Of a DNA stretch of 31,974 nt, positions 8,012-16,564 are shown in pieces. The notes below the pieces were generated by a model that worked only from the letters and a program-made list of their open reading frames with translations, had not been told where the DNA came from and made no database searches. Origin of the DNA: an uncultured Porphyromonadaceae bacterium (lineage in GTDB: Bacteria; Bacteroidota; Bacteroidia; Bacteroidales; Muribaculaceae); assembly GCA_900548975.1 (NCBI GenBank), contig URMS01000031.1, positions 1 to 31,974 on the forward strand, written 5' to 3'. Each line of letters begins with the position of its first letter. The first letter of the stretch is position 1. The translations under genes and the position numbers were made by a program.

Positions 8012-8443
8012 TTATTTCCAGCAGGAAATGAGATCGATATTGGGAGCTTTGGAACCGCCTTTGATGAAAATCGACCAGATTTCATACATTATGGCGAAAT
8101 AGACGCTGTTCACGAGGTTGAGTTTGAGCATGTTCCATGTCAGAGGATCGTCCATATCGGCGACTACATATATTATCACATAGTCGAGCACCCACATGGT
8201 GAGGAGGCTGAGAATGAAGACAACGATATAGTTCTGTTTGGTAGCCTTGACGGCCGAGCCGGCGACGCCGAAGTAGTAGCAGCACACGCCGATAACCGAC
8301 ACGAGAAGCATGATGATGAATGCCCACTGCATGCCATAGCCCTGTCCTACAGAGTTCTGGAGGAAATGAAAGTCGGCGGCACGTGTGTCGAGGACCCACG
8401 AGTAGATAGCCCGCGAGATGTCGGAAAGTAAGGAGATTTCCAT
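8012..8443 (-). CDS. Small multi-pass membrane protein
   Basis: A 143-aa protein with three clear hydrophobic helices at about residues 38-62, 72-96 and 105-126, and an amphipathic N-terminal 30 residues. Lys-rich turns (KATKQN) lie between helices one and two. No conserved catalytic motif is visible and I do not recognise the family. The gene lies 23 nt after the vWA gene and 6 nt before the tubulin-like gene, so it is almost certainly cotranscribed. A membrane dock for the cytoplasmic GTPase or ATPase is a reasonable guess from position alone. Confidence 0.82.
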   Translation of the reverse strand: MEISLLSDISRAIYSWVLDTRAADFHFLQNSVGQGYGMQWAFIIMLLVSVIGVCCYYFGVAGSAVKATKQNYIVVFILSLLTMWVLDYVIIYVVADMDDPLTWNMLKLNLVNSVYFAIMYEIWSIFIKGGSKAPNIDLISCWK

Positions 8444-8466
8444 GATAATGAAAGGATTATAATTGA

Positions 8467-9777
8467 TTATTTTTTAGAAATTGCGAATTTGAGTTCGGCG
8501 ATAGTCTCATCATCGCCATTCTCGATACCATATGCCTCGTAGATCTTGGCGATGATGCTTCCAAAGCCCCATGTCTTGCCTTCGAGGGCGGTGGCATCGA
8601 CATCGGTGTCTTTCTCTACGGAGCAGGAGGTGGCATCGATATTCTTTACGAGTTCGAGCTTAATCTTTACATCGCTGTCTTCCTTGGGCAGTCTGTCGAA
8701 TGGCTGAAGTGTCACCGAGAAATAATCGAGTGCGGCGGCATCGAAATTCACTGCTGACACAACATCGGTATCGTACTCGGCTTCGAGGGTGCCGGCGGCA
8801 TAGAGGGGAAGTTCGATTTTGTCGAAGGAGAAGCGGAAGGTCGAGCGAGTATCGCCGAAATTATCCTTGGTCCACAGACAGATTGTCTCTTTGTCGGCCT
8901 CTGGATTGTTGAGGTCGCCTATAGTCCATACCTCCGGGGTAGATGTCTGTTTGACAGCGAAGGGCTGCATCTTCATGTCCTTGTCGTCGATTTCGATAGT
9001 GCTGAAGACTGCATCGGGCGTGGGGAAACATTTTTCGTTGCAGAGTTTCTTGATGTACTCGTCCTTACCTATTACAAAGAAATAGTAAGGACGGTCCTTC
9101 ATCAGTGTTTTCTTGAAGTCGCACGGTTCAATATTCTCGGTATAATTATAGTAGAAATGACCGTTGAAATCGCTGTTGTACTTAAGAATAAGAACACCGA
9201 CTTTATCCTTAACATGCTTGAACTGATTGCCTACGAGGCTCGACAGCGCGGGCAGCTCCTGGAGGTTGTAGCTGTTGTTGCGGCTCTTGACAATGGCCGC
9301 TTTTCCGTAGGAAAGAACCATGTCGGACACAATGACAGCGACACCGGTATCAGCAGCCAGTTCGATAGCCGATTTGACGAGACCGTCGAGTTCTGTGACA
9401 GGGCCACTGAACACCGAGTAGTTGCGCATGCCGGCAATCAGCTTGTCGGAGGTGTAGGTGTTCTTGCCGCACAGAGCAGTCGATGTGAGTTTGCAGCGGG
9501 TGTCGACATTGGTCATGAAGTCGGCCACATTGGTAATCATGGTCTGCTTGGCGTCGGGAAAACCAGCTCCTGCGCCGAAGTTGACATATCCCTGCATACT
9601 GCCGGAATTGTCGAGAATCACGGTAAGGGCATCGAAGGATTCGGTAGCGGCAGCAGCTTCGGACGGGACCTCCATTTCAGCAAGATTGCCGTGGACCGGA
9701 TCTTTTTTCAATATACTTAAAAGTATCAGTATTACAATTCCTATCGCGACAGGAATGAGAAGAAGTTTTTTATTCAT
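8467..9777 (-). CDS. Membrane-anchored vWA-domain protein with intact MIDAS
   Basis: A 436-aa protein. A short basic start (MNKK) is followed by a hydrophobic anchor at residues 5-23, with no evident cleavage site, so the body is predicted to face the periplasm. From about residue 50 the sequence has a von Willebrand factor A fold: the MIDAS DxSxS is complete in TVILDNSGSMQGY (Asp56, Ser58, Ser60), and a later strand VAVIVSDMVLS carries a candidate metal-site Asp. The C-terminal half (about 260-436) is beta-rich and unassigned. vWA domains with an intact MIDAS bind Mg or Mn and mediate protein contacts. Its partner may be the vWA-like region of the 1260-aa protein in the same operon (inference). 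Confidence 0.88.
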   Translation of the reverse strand: MNKKLLLIPVAIGIVILILLSILKKDPVHGNLAEMEVPSEAAAATESFDALTVILDNSGSMQGYVNFGAGAGFPDAKQTMITNVADFMTNVDTRCKLTSTALCGKNTYTSDKLIAGMRNYSVFSGPVTELDGLVKSAIELAADTGVAVIVSDMVLSYGKAAIVKSRNNSYNLQELPALSSLVGNQFKHVKDKVGVLILKYNSDFNGHFYYNYTENIEPCDFKKTLMKDRPYYFFVIGKDEYIKKLCNEKCFPTPDAVFSTIEIDDKDMKMQPFAVKQTSTPEVWTIGDLNNPEADKETICLWTKDNFGDTRSTFRFSFDKIELPLYAAGTLEAEYDTDVVSAVNFDAAALDYFSVTLQPFDRLPKEDSDVKIKLELVKNIDATSCSVEKDTDVDATALEGKTWGFGSIIAKIYEAYGIENGDDETIAELKFAISKK

Positions 9778-9802
9778 ATATAATGAGTTTTATTTTCAGG
9801 TA

Positions 9803-11659
9803 TTATTGCTGCACTTTCACGCGTATGCGTTCGCCTCCGTCGCGGGGTGCGCCGGCAAGCGACACCAGACAGTTCTCGATCTCGAGGATAACGCCCGGGG
9901 TGTCGTAACCGCCGTCTACCTCTGTTGCCAGCAGATCAGTATTGTTGTGCACGAAGTCGAATATCTTCACCGACAGCACATTGATGCCGAGAGCGGAGAC
10001 TGCGGCCTGTATCTGAGCGCGATACTCCTCGAACGGACGCACGAGTGCGGCAGGCATATCTGGCACAAGATGCGCCAGGCCTATCATCGACTCGTTGAAC
10101 ACGACCAGTGCATTGACATATTCCTTGAGATAGGACGAGAAGAAATAGTTCTTGGTAAGTTCGTCGAGCTCGGATTTCGGCAGTTTCGGGTCGTAGGTCG
10201 CCAGAGGCGTGCCTTTAGGCACGAAACCGGTATTCGACACCATATCGACATCGGAGTAGAAGCTGCCTATGTTGATGTTGTCGAGCTTAGCGCTGAAAGA
10301 GGCGATGGCCTTGTAGATGAAATAGGGATCGTCGATATCGGCCTTGAGGGTTTCGGCGGCCGATTTCTGAACGTTGTCGGCAACCTCCAGCAGACTAAGA
10401 ATATTGCGGCAATATGGCTGAGCGAAAGCGGCATCGCCAAGCTTGTCGTCGAAGCGCTTAATGGCGACACTCAGACGCACAATAGTGTTCTGAGCGTCGG
10501 CGTGTGCCTTTTTCTCATCGGCCAGTTCGCCGTTGACAATGCGAAGCTCGTCGTTGCTCTTTCTGATAGTTTCTTTTGCCTTATCTACCTGCGAAGTAAG
10601 GTCTTCAATCTGATCTTTGAATTTCTCTGTCACCTTGGCTTCGGTGGCGCGGGCTTCTTCCTTGGCCGCCTTGGCACGCTCTTCGGCCTGCGCGGCACGC
10701 TGTTTTTCCTTATCGGCCTCTTTACGGGCGTCGTCGACAAGTTTATTTGCCTCGCGCTCTATGCGGGCCTTTTCTTTTTCGACAGCCTGGTCGCGACCGG
10801 CCTTTTCTTTCTCGAGTTGAGATGTAAGGGCGCGGTTGAGTACGGTGAGTTCCTGAATCTTACGCTTCAGCGCCTCCGGGTCCGGTTCGGGTTCGTCATT
10901 GACCGGGGGGACTATTCCATTACCCTCTACATCGCCCTCTCCTTCAGGCGAGCTGCCGCTATCGTCGCCGGCCTCTCCGGCTATCTCCTCGGTGGACTTT
11001 CCGGAAGAGCGCTTTTTGAGGAAAAAGAATACAGCCGCAGCAATAAGCAGCAGCACCACGGCCGAAATAAGAATAAGCGTGGTAAGGTCGGTGCCTTTTG
11101 CCTCAGCATCTGCTGCGGCCTCGGCAGGAGCCACTTTTTGAGATTCCAGGACTGAAAGATCGGCTATCTCCACCATATTGTCGGCAGGCGCAATCAGCAG
11201 TTTGCCCTTGCGGTCAATGCCGCTTTCACTGAATATCATGCTGTCGGGCTTATTGATAGGCATAGTCTTTAAAGCCTCGCCGGTAGCCATATTGAACAGC
11301 CTGACAGTGCAAGAATCCTCAAATTCGCTGAAATCGAAATAAAGAATGCTGTCGTTGACTATACGGAGCTTGTCGGCCAGACCACGCGGGGCATGTTTTT
11401 TAAGCGAGTCGCATTTGGCGATATCGAGCACCTCTTCGGCTTTAATCTGAAGAGTGTCGCCGTTGAGTATCAACAGTCCCTTTTTAGGAGTTGTAATCTG
11501 ATACCACTGACCGGTGTCGAAATGATAATTTACAGAGTCGGCTTGCTGCGTAGTCTTGAGTTTTACGGGGGCAACCCATTCCACGGCGTCCTCTGCAGAA
11601 CATGCCAACGCCGAAGTGGCACACAGGCCAAGGGCTATAAGTATGCGTGATATTTTCAT
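9803..11659 (-). CDS. Single-pass membrane protein with long cytoplasmic coiled coil
   Basis: A 618-aa protein with a signal peptide (residues 1 to about 20; the ALAC stretch is not a canonical lipobox). A periplasmic part of about 170 residues rich in beta-prone segments follows, then one transmembrane helix at about 190-214 ending in basic KKRSS. The next 45 residues are acidic and low-complexity (Gly, Glu, Asp, Pro). Residues about 260-396 are a strongly charged coiled coil (Ala, Glu, Lys, Arg heptads). A globular C-terminal domain of about 220 residues ends the protein and is not recognised. The topology (periplasmic head, cytoplasmic coiled arm) suggests coupling between periplasmic vWA proteins and cytoplasmic NTPases. 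It starts 3 nt after the 1260-aa gene's stop, so cotranslation is likely. Confidence 0.87.
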   Translation of the reverse strand: MKISRILIALGLCATSALACSAEDAVEWVAPVKLKTTQQADSVNYHFDTGQWYQITTPKKGLLILNGDTLQIKAEEVLDIAKCDSLKKHAPRGLADKLRIVNDSILYFDFSEFEDSCTVRLFNMATGEALKTMPINKPDSMIFSESGIDRKGKLLIAPADNMVEIADLSVLESQKVAPAEAAADAEAKGTDLTTLILISAVVLLLIAAAVFFFLKKRSSGKSTEEIAGEAGDDSGSSPEGEGDVEGNGIVPPVNDEPEPDPEALKRKIQELTVLNRALTSQLEKEKAGRDQAVEKEKARIEREANKLVDDARKEADKEKQRAAQAEERAKAAKEEARATEAKVTEKFKDQIEDLTSQVDKAKETIRKSNDELRIVNGELADEKKAHADAQNTIVRLSVAIKRFDDKLGDAAFAQPYCRNILSLLEVADNVQKSAAETLKADIDDPYFIYKAIASFSAKLDNINIGSFYSDVDMVSNTGFVPKGTPLATYDPKLPKSELDELTKNYFFSSYLKEYVNALVVFNESMIGLAHLVPDMPAALVRPFEEYRAQIQAAVSALGINVLSVKIFDFVHNNTDLLATEVDGGYDTPGVILEIENCLVSLAGAPRDGGERIRVKVQQ

Positions 11660-11662
11660 GGC

Positions 11663-14600
11663 TTAGAAACGTTTTTTCTTGGTAGGAGGAGTTACTGGAT
11701 TGTCTTCCGGCTTTTTCTCGGGTGCGCCGGCGGCCGGACGCGCGGTGCGGGGCTTGCTTCCGCCCTTCTGAAGAGCAAGCTCTTCGGGGCTTGCCTGGTT
11801 GTCGTCGAGCGACGCGAGGGCTGCGAAGGAGTAAGCTTCGCTGTTGCGATCGGTTATTTCGCTGTCGGCGGCGGCGCAACCACCGCAGATAGGCTTCGTC
11901 TTGCCGGCCACACGTATCTCGTAGGTGAAGTTGTTGTTATAGTCCACACGTATCTTCACCGACTGTATCTGTCCGTCGATCTCGCTGGAGGTAACGAGGG
12001 CGAGCTCGTTCATCTTGTGGAAGATTTCCTTGCCGAATATCGTGTCGTAGTCGTGTCCGAGCATCTGCAGGAAAGTGACATTGTTGAGCAGAGCGAATGA
12101 AGGCTGTGCCTCGGCCTCGACGGCGCCGTCTTCGCCGAATGGCGTATTGCGCGACAGCACGGGCACATAATGCGACTCGTTGCGCACCATATCCATAAAG
12201 CCGAAGGTCGAAGTGAGTTTATCGTGACGCAGAGCCACAAAGCGGCTGAACATGGCATACCAGCAGGCACCGCGGACAACGGCTGTCTTCACTGCCTCTT
12301 CGCGGCTTTCGACAGAGCCTTCGTAGTTCCATTCGTTGACCTTCGATGTCTTTTCTTTGATGCTGCGCACCACGCTTTCCTTGATGCCGGGATAAAGCAC
12401 GCTTCGGCCGGAGAGAATGAGCTCGACATCGCTCACGTTCACATCGTAGAGAAGTTCGGCTACAGCATCCTTCACGCTGTTGATAACCAGCTTCTTCATA
12501 TTAGAGGTCTCCGACTGTTTTTCGCGGGCGAAGTAAGCAGCGTCGGCATCGGTCATTTTGTCGGGGAGAGTCAGACCCCAGCCTTTGGCGTAATTGAAAA
12601 GGTTGGTCCAGAACACTTCGGCGCTTGCGGCCCAGTTGCCTGTGCTGCGGTTGCCTGCGAGGGCAGCGATATGGTCGAGCTTGAGTTTCTGCACAAACTG
12701 CAGCAGGCTCTTCTTGTTGCGCCGCTGGTGGTCTTTTTCGGATATGCCGGCATCGCCAAGTGCGGTAATCATCGAGGGCATTCCGTAGAGTACCTTGATA
12801 AGGGCAAAATCGATGTTGTCGCCGCCTACCGTATAGCCTACACGCGACACGGTGTCGACCTCGACACTCAATATATCGCCCTTGGCGTCGGAATTGACTT
12901 TGATACGGAATGCGGTGGCATTGATGGTAGCACCGCCCATATCGAAGACTATGAATGTTTTGTTCTGATATCCCGGAAGTTTAGCCCAGTTGAGGTTGAA
13001 GTAGTACATCATCACGGCCTCGGCCTCATATATATAATGTACTTCCTTGAAGAGGTGTGTGCGCTTCACGGTGTCGATCATGGCCTGCACCTTGTTGACG
13101 GTGTAGTTGTTCGGCACGGCCACTATGGCACGCGAGGGGGTGAGCTTGCCGTCGGCGTCGATAAGACGCTGACGCACTTCGGGCTTGATGTCCTTGTCGT
13201 TTGCTATATAGTTGCGGAACTCGTGGCAGAGACCTTTCACAAGCAGATGAGCCAGGTCTTCGCCCTTGATTTTCTTGACAGTACCGTCGGAGCCTTCGAC
13301 CTCGAGCTCGTTGGTGTAGCCAAGGAGCTTCTTTATCGACTGGAAGCCGTTCTGACCCTTGCTCCAGTAGATATGTGCGGCGTTGCCGAAGTAGAAGTCG
13401 CCGGTGCGGCTTTCGAAATCGTAGACCTGGAGATCGGCGGCGGGAGTGCCCTTGAAGAGAGAGCTGTTGGGAAGCACCTTGATTTTCGAATAGAAAATCG
13501 GGCTGAGAATCTCGTGTCCGGCAGTGTCGGAGGCACGGTTGCAGGCCAGGTGTATATTGTTTTTAAACACCGGGAGACCGCCGTAGCCATAAGCCACGCA
13601 CGAGCCCGATGTGCCGGGGTCGAATGCCACCCAAAGATCGCTGTTGGGTATCTCGGGACGTACGATAAAGATATATTTCTTGATCTGGTCGGGAAGTGTG
13701 GCCACAGCCTTGCCGGTCTTGTCGACAAGCTTCACACGGACCGATACCTGCAGACGAAGCACATTGTGGTCGTCGCGCTGATAGTCGGGAGCTTCGATCT
13801 CTTTTTCCATATAGGCAACCACCGAAGTATCAAAACGACCGTCGGGTGCGAGATTGACAGGATACCACTTGTTGGCCTCGCGGAGAGTACCGTTGGGGTT
13901 TTTACCGTCGGGCCGGAATGAGAAATCGTCGTTGAAATCGACATCCTGCACTTCCATTTCAGCTACCACATCGTAGTGCTGGGCGAACGAGGGATAATCG
14001 ATATCCACCTTACCGGTAACCTGAATGCGTTTGTCGGTGTCGCCTTTGCGGAAATACCAGCAGTCGTAGTTTTCCACCACATTGTTGCTGACATCCATAA
14101 ACCGCGTGTTTGAAATAGGCCAGATATTGAAGCTGAAACTTTTGAGAGCTTTCTTACCGCGGCTGCGGTATATCTGCCAGAGCACTACGCAGACCACCGC
14201 AAAGAAGACAATGATCGACAAGATTGTGACTATGTACATTGTATCTGATTGAGTTATAAAATTATCGGAGGTAAGAGTCATGTCGCGTTCGGCCACGTAG
14301 ACAAAAGGCATCAGGGCCTCGCCCGATGCAGTATGCGGTGTGGCGTAGAACACATATTTGAAATTCAGCCTGTCGCCCGGCGAAAGCGACACGGGGCTAT
14401 TGAGTGTCCACTCGGGAAAACGATATTCGCGAAGGCGCTCGTCGTAGGTGCCGCCGGTAATATCATTGCTGAATAATGTCTGATTATCGCTGTCGGTAAT
14501 CACGAGTTCGACTTTGTCGATGGTCAGACTCTCGTCTTTCACGAAAGATACATCGACAGGCCCGACCTCAAAGCTGTCGGAACCATAGGATTCCTGCTCG

Positions 14601-15445
14601 AGATCGAGGTTCGATTTAATGAATACCGATGTTCCGAGCTGCTGTTTCAGCCCTATTTTTTTGCCAAGGGCAAGAAGGGTGTTCTGATCGTTGCCTTTGG
14701 CGAGCGAAAAGAAATCGACAGTATAGAACGGCTCCGATTTATCCTTGGTCATAGCGAGTACGGCATTGACATGACGGTCGTTATTGCCGAAGATCTCTCT
14801 GAGGCGCTGGCGGTCGTTCGAAGTATTCTGACTTGTAGTACCCGATTTGAAGTTGCTGACGACCACATAGTTGTATTCCTGCGACGGCTCGTCGAAATTT
14901 ACAAAATCGAGGACTTTCGGGAAAACATAGTGCGACAGTGTCACACCCGAATTATCAGAAATCGAACGCGCCACCGCCGTCTGGCCGGTGCACACCTCTT
15001 TGAGTTTTGTATCCACAAAAGCATCCACATCTTCTACCGTTCCGTCGTAAATGGGATGAATAAGCCCCATGAAAAGCTTGTCGGCCATCTTTTTGCTGTC
15101 GGAAGTATTACGTGCGGCTTCCTGTATGCCAACGGCAGTAAGGTCGGTGCTGTAGTCGCGCATGGGTAAACCAAAGCCCAACAGGCTGATACGGTCGCCG
15201 GGCTCGAGCTTGAAGTCGGACGCCACATACGATTCAGCCGCATTCAGTCCGCGCATCGGGTCTTCGCCTTTGAGCAGGGCGCCGAGCGACTTATAGAGGC
15301 CGGCCATATCGCTGTTATTGACCACATCGGGGGTCTGGTCGACGGCTATAATCACATGCTTGCCATGATATTCGGCATACGCAGGCACGGCCGCCATAAA
15401 AAACGACAACGCGCAGATTAAGAGTTTTAAACACTTATTAAACAT
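11663..15445 (-). CDS. Transmembrane fusion: periplasmic vWA-like domain plus cytoplasmic Hsp70/actin-type ATPase
   Basis: A 1260-aa protein, the first gene of the cluster. A signal peptide (residues 1-24, ending AYA) leads into a vWA-like region, about 28-300, that begins HVIIAVDQTPD. The MIDAS DxSxS is altered to DxTPD (Asp36, Thr38), so metal binding is doubtful. A beta-rich stretch and a transmembrane helix at about 402-424 with basic RSRGKK on the inner side follow. After an Ig-like or beta-sandwich region (about 440-600) comes an Hsp70/actin-type ATPase: DPGTSGS near 607, FDMGGATINATAF near 830 and LILSGRSVLYPG near 1008. The last 60 residues are disordered, Pro-rich and end in KKKRF. 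The layout suggests that a signal sensed in the periplasm is transmitted to a cytoplasmic ATPase (inference). Each motif is directly visible. Confidence 0.9.
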   Translation of the reverse strand: MFNKCLKLLICALSFFMAAVPAYAEYHGKHVIIAVDQTPDVVNNSDMAGLYKSLGALLKGEDPMRGLNAAESYVASDFKLEPGDRISLLGFGLPMRDYSTDLTAVGIQEAARNTSDSKKMADKLFMGLIHPIYDGTVEDVDAFVDTKLKEVCTGQTAVARSISDNSGVTLSHYVFPKVLDFVNFDEPSQEYNYVVVSNFKSGTTSQNTSNDRQRLREIFGNNDRHVNAVLAMTKDKSEPFYTVDFFSLAKGNDQNTLLALGKKIGLKQQLGTSVFIKSNLDLEQESYGSDSFEVGPVDVSFVKDESLTIDKVELVITDSDNQTLFSNDITGGTYDERLREYRFPEWTLNSPVSLSPGDRLNFKYVFYATPHTASGEALMPFVYVAERDMTLTSDNFITQSDTMYIVTILSIIVFFAVVCVVLWQIYRSRGKKALKSFSFNIWPISNTRFMDVSNNVVENYDCWYFRKGDTDKRIQVTGKVDIDYPSFAQHYDVVAEMEVQDVDFNDDFSFRPDGKNPNGTLREANKWYPVNLAPDGRFDTSVVAYMEKEIEAPDYQRDDHNVLRLQVSVRVKLVDKTGKAVATLPDQIKKYIFIVRPEIPNSDLWVAFDPGTSGSCVAYGYGGLPVFKNNIHLACNRASDTAGHEILSPIFYSKIKVLPNSSLFKGTPAADLQVYDFESRTGDFYFGNAAHIYWSKGQNGFQSIKKLLGYTNELEVEGSDGTVKKIKGEDLAHLLVKGLCHEFRNYIANDKDIKPEVRQRLIDADGKLTPSRAIVAVPNNYTVNKVQAMIDTVKRTHLFKEVHYIYEAEAVMMYYFNLNWAKLPGYQNKTFIVFDMGGATINATAFRIKVNSDAKGDILSVEVDTVSRVGYTVGGDNIDFALIKVLYGMPSMITALGDAGISEKDHQRRNKKSLLQFVQKLKLDHIAALAGNRSTGNWAASAEVFWTNLFNYAKGWGLTLPDKMTDADAAYFAREKQSETSNMKKLVINSVKDAVAELLYDVNVSDVELILSGRSVLYPGIKESVVRSIKEKTSKVNEWNYEGSVESREEAVKTAVVRGACWYAMFSRFVALRHDKLTSTFGFMDMVRNESHYVPVLSRNTPFGEDGAVEAEAQPSFALLNNVTFLQMLGHDYDTIFGKEIFHKMNELALVTSSEIDGQIQSVKIRVDYNNNFTYEIRVAGKTKPICGGCAAADSEITDRNSEAYSFAALASLDDNQASPEELALQKGGSKPRTARPAAGAPEKKPEDNPVTPPTKKKRF

Positions 15446-15646
15446 TGTTTTACCGAAATACAGCTGAAAAAGAATTATGTGAAGACGAACGGTTTAATTC
15501 GTAATATATGTCTAAAAACACAATAGTCGTGCGCGAAGATACGGTTTTTCTATGATTTTTTCATCATTTCCGTCGGCTTTTTTATTCCATTTCACAAAAA
15601 ATCAGCACTTCTTTCCCTCGGTTAATTGTCTTTAGAAAGATCATGA

Positions 15647-16396
15647 TTACAACACAACGTATCGCAGATGTGGCCAATTTTCGAGAATTTCGTCTCTGCG
15701 GTTATCCTCGACAACCAGATATTCTATCTCCGAAAGTGCCGCAAAGCGGTAATGATCAGCGGTATTGAGCTTGTTCGAAGTCGCTATTACCACCCTTTTG
15801 CCACCCTGCTCTATGAAGCAACGTTTCATCAGCGCTTCCTCCTGAATTGTAGTCATAAGACCTTTTTCAGGATGTATATCGCTGACACCCACAATAGTCC
15901 AGTCGGGATAGATATTCTCCAGCGCCCGGCAGGCCATAATGCCTGCCGAAACCTGCGACGGGCCTATTATGTTTCCACCAAGCATCGTTGTCTCGACATT
16001 ACGGCGCCCGGAAAGCTCCGACGCTATCGGGATACTGTTTGTGACGACAATGAAATGCTTATCCGCCGGCAATGCCTTCACAAGTTCGAGATTGGTAGTA
16101 CCCCCGTCGATCAGCAGCACATCGCCATCCCGAAACATAGGCACAATCTTGTTCACAAGACTCCGCTTCATGCCGGCATCCGTACCCAGACGCTCGGTAA
16201 ACTCTATCGAGATCCCCGAACGGGCTATCGCACCGCCATGCACTTTGGTCAGAAGCCCACGGCTTTCAAGCTCGGCAATGTCGCGCCGCACCGTATCGTC
16301 GCTTACACCGAGCTCCGAACTCAGTGTGGTCACATACACTCGCGTATCCCTTGTGATACGCCGGAGAATGATATTCTGTCTTTCTTCTTTCAGCAT
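15647..16396 (-). CDS. DeoR/GlpR-family transcriptional repressor
   Basis: A 249-aa protein of typical length for the family. Residues about 4-58 form the DeoR winged helix-turn-helix, with recognition helix sequence GVSDDTVRRDIAELESRGLL and the characteristic wing KVHGGAI. Residues about 75-235 form the sugar-phosphate sensor (DeoRC) domain, with LIDGGTTNLELVKAL and a later GVSDIHPEKG stretch. Family members repress nearby sugar or polyol genes and release DNA when a phosphorylated sugar binds. It is divergent from a HAD sugar-phosphatase-like gene, and a 12-bp inverted repeat lies over both promoters, so autoregulation and control of that phosphatase are likely. The effector cannot be read from sequence. 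Confidence 0.93.
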   Translation of the reverse strand: MLKEERQNIILRRITRDTRVYVTTLSSELGVSDDTVRRDIAELESRGLLTKVHGGAIARSGISIEFTERLGTDAGMKRSLVNKIVPMFRDGDVLLIDGGTTNLELVKALPADKHFIVVTNSIPIASELSGRRNVETTMLGGNIIGPSQVSAGIMACRALENIYPDWTIVGVSDIHPEKGLMTTIQEEALMKRCFIEQGGKRVVIATSNKLNTADHYRFAALSEIEYLVVEDNRRDEILENWPHLRYVVL

Positions 16397-16412
16397 AAAT
16401 CAGCACCATAAA

Positions 16413-16444
16413 TTTGCACAATACCGCAAATTTAGCTATTTTTG
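16413..16444 (+). promoter_or_regulatory. Promoter of the HAD phosphatase gene
   Basis: A near-perfect Bacteroidetes primary-sigma promoter: -33 TTTG at 16413-16416, a 20-bp spacer and -7 TATTTTTG at 16437-16444 (consensus TAnnTTTG). Transcription would start near 16451, giving a 5' leader of about 110 nt before the ATG at 16565. The spacer contains the left arm of the inverted repeat at 16420-16431. Confidence 0.65.
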
Positions 16445-16494
16445 AACGATAAAACAAGTATTTAACGAGGTTTCGAGCCAACATTTGCGGTATT
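16420..16494. promoter_or_regulatory. Candidate DeoR-type operator pair
   Basis: AATACCGCAAAT (16420-16431) and its exact reverse complement ATTTGCGGTATT (16483-16494), centres 63 bp apart. Partial copies of the ACCGCA core recur near 16525 and 16546. The left arm sits inside the spacer of the rightward promoter and covers part of the leftward -7 box, so occupancy would block both genes. DeoR-family proteins bind spaced repeats as tetramers or octamers, often with looping, which fits. Assignment to this repressor is inference from position. Confidence 0.55.
16427..16458 (-). promoter_or_regulatory. Promoter of the DeoR-family gene
   Basis: On the minus strand, -7 TAAATTTG (16434-16427, consensus TAnnTTTG) is preceded after 20 bp by a weaker -33 CTTG (16458-16455). 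It overlaps the rightward promoter of the HAD gene and the left operator arm, so the two promoters should compete. The start of transcription would fall near 16420, very close to the start codon at 16396. Confidence 0.55.
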
Positions 16495-16564
16495 TTTTAA
16501 TTTCATACGCATAAACCGGCAATAACCGCATGAACGCTCCCGAAACCGCAAAAATGAAGACAGG

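Noticed and set aside
12170..13921. Long plus-strand reading frame (583 codons) opposite the 1260-aa gene, with similar ones at 9458-11155 and 27179-28465
   Set aside because: Each lies fully antisense to a gene with clear motifs. The products show no recognisable domains, and such frames are expected opposite genes with GC-ending codons.
39..15445. Reading the cluster as a plasmid or phage partition locus because of its actin- and tubulin-like genes
   Set aside because: There is no DNA-binding partner gene, centromere-like repeat array, replication gene or integrase, and most partners are membrane or periplasmic proteins.
15446..15646. Promoter for the ten-gene cluster in the gap upstream of 15445
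   Set aside because: The 201-bp gap is AT-rich and must hold a promoter if the cluster is one operon, but I found no TAnnTTTG with a correctly spaced TTTG on the minus strand, so none is annotated.
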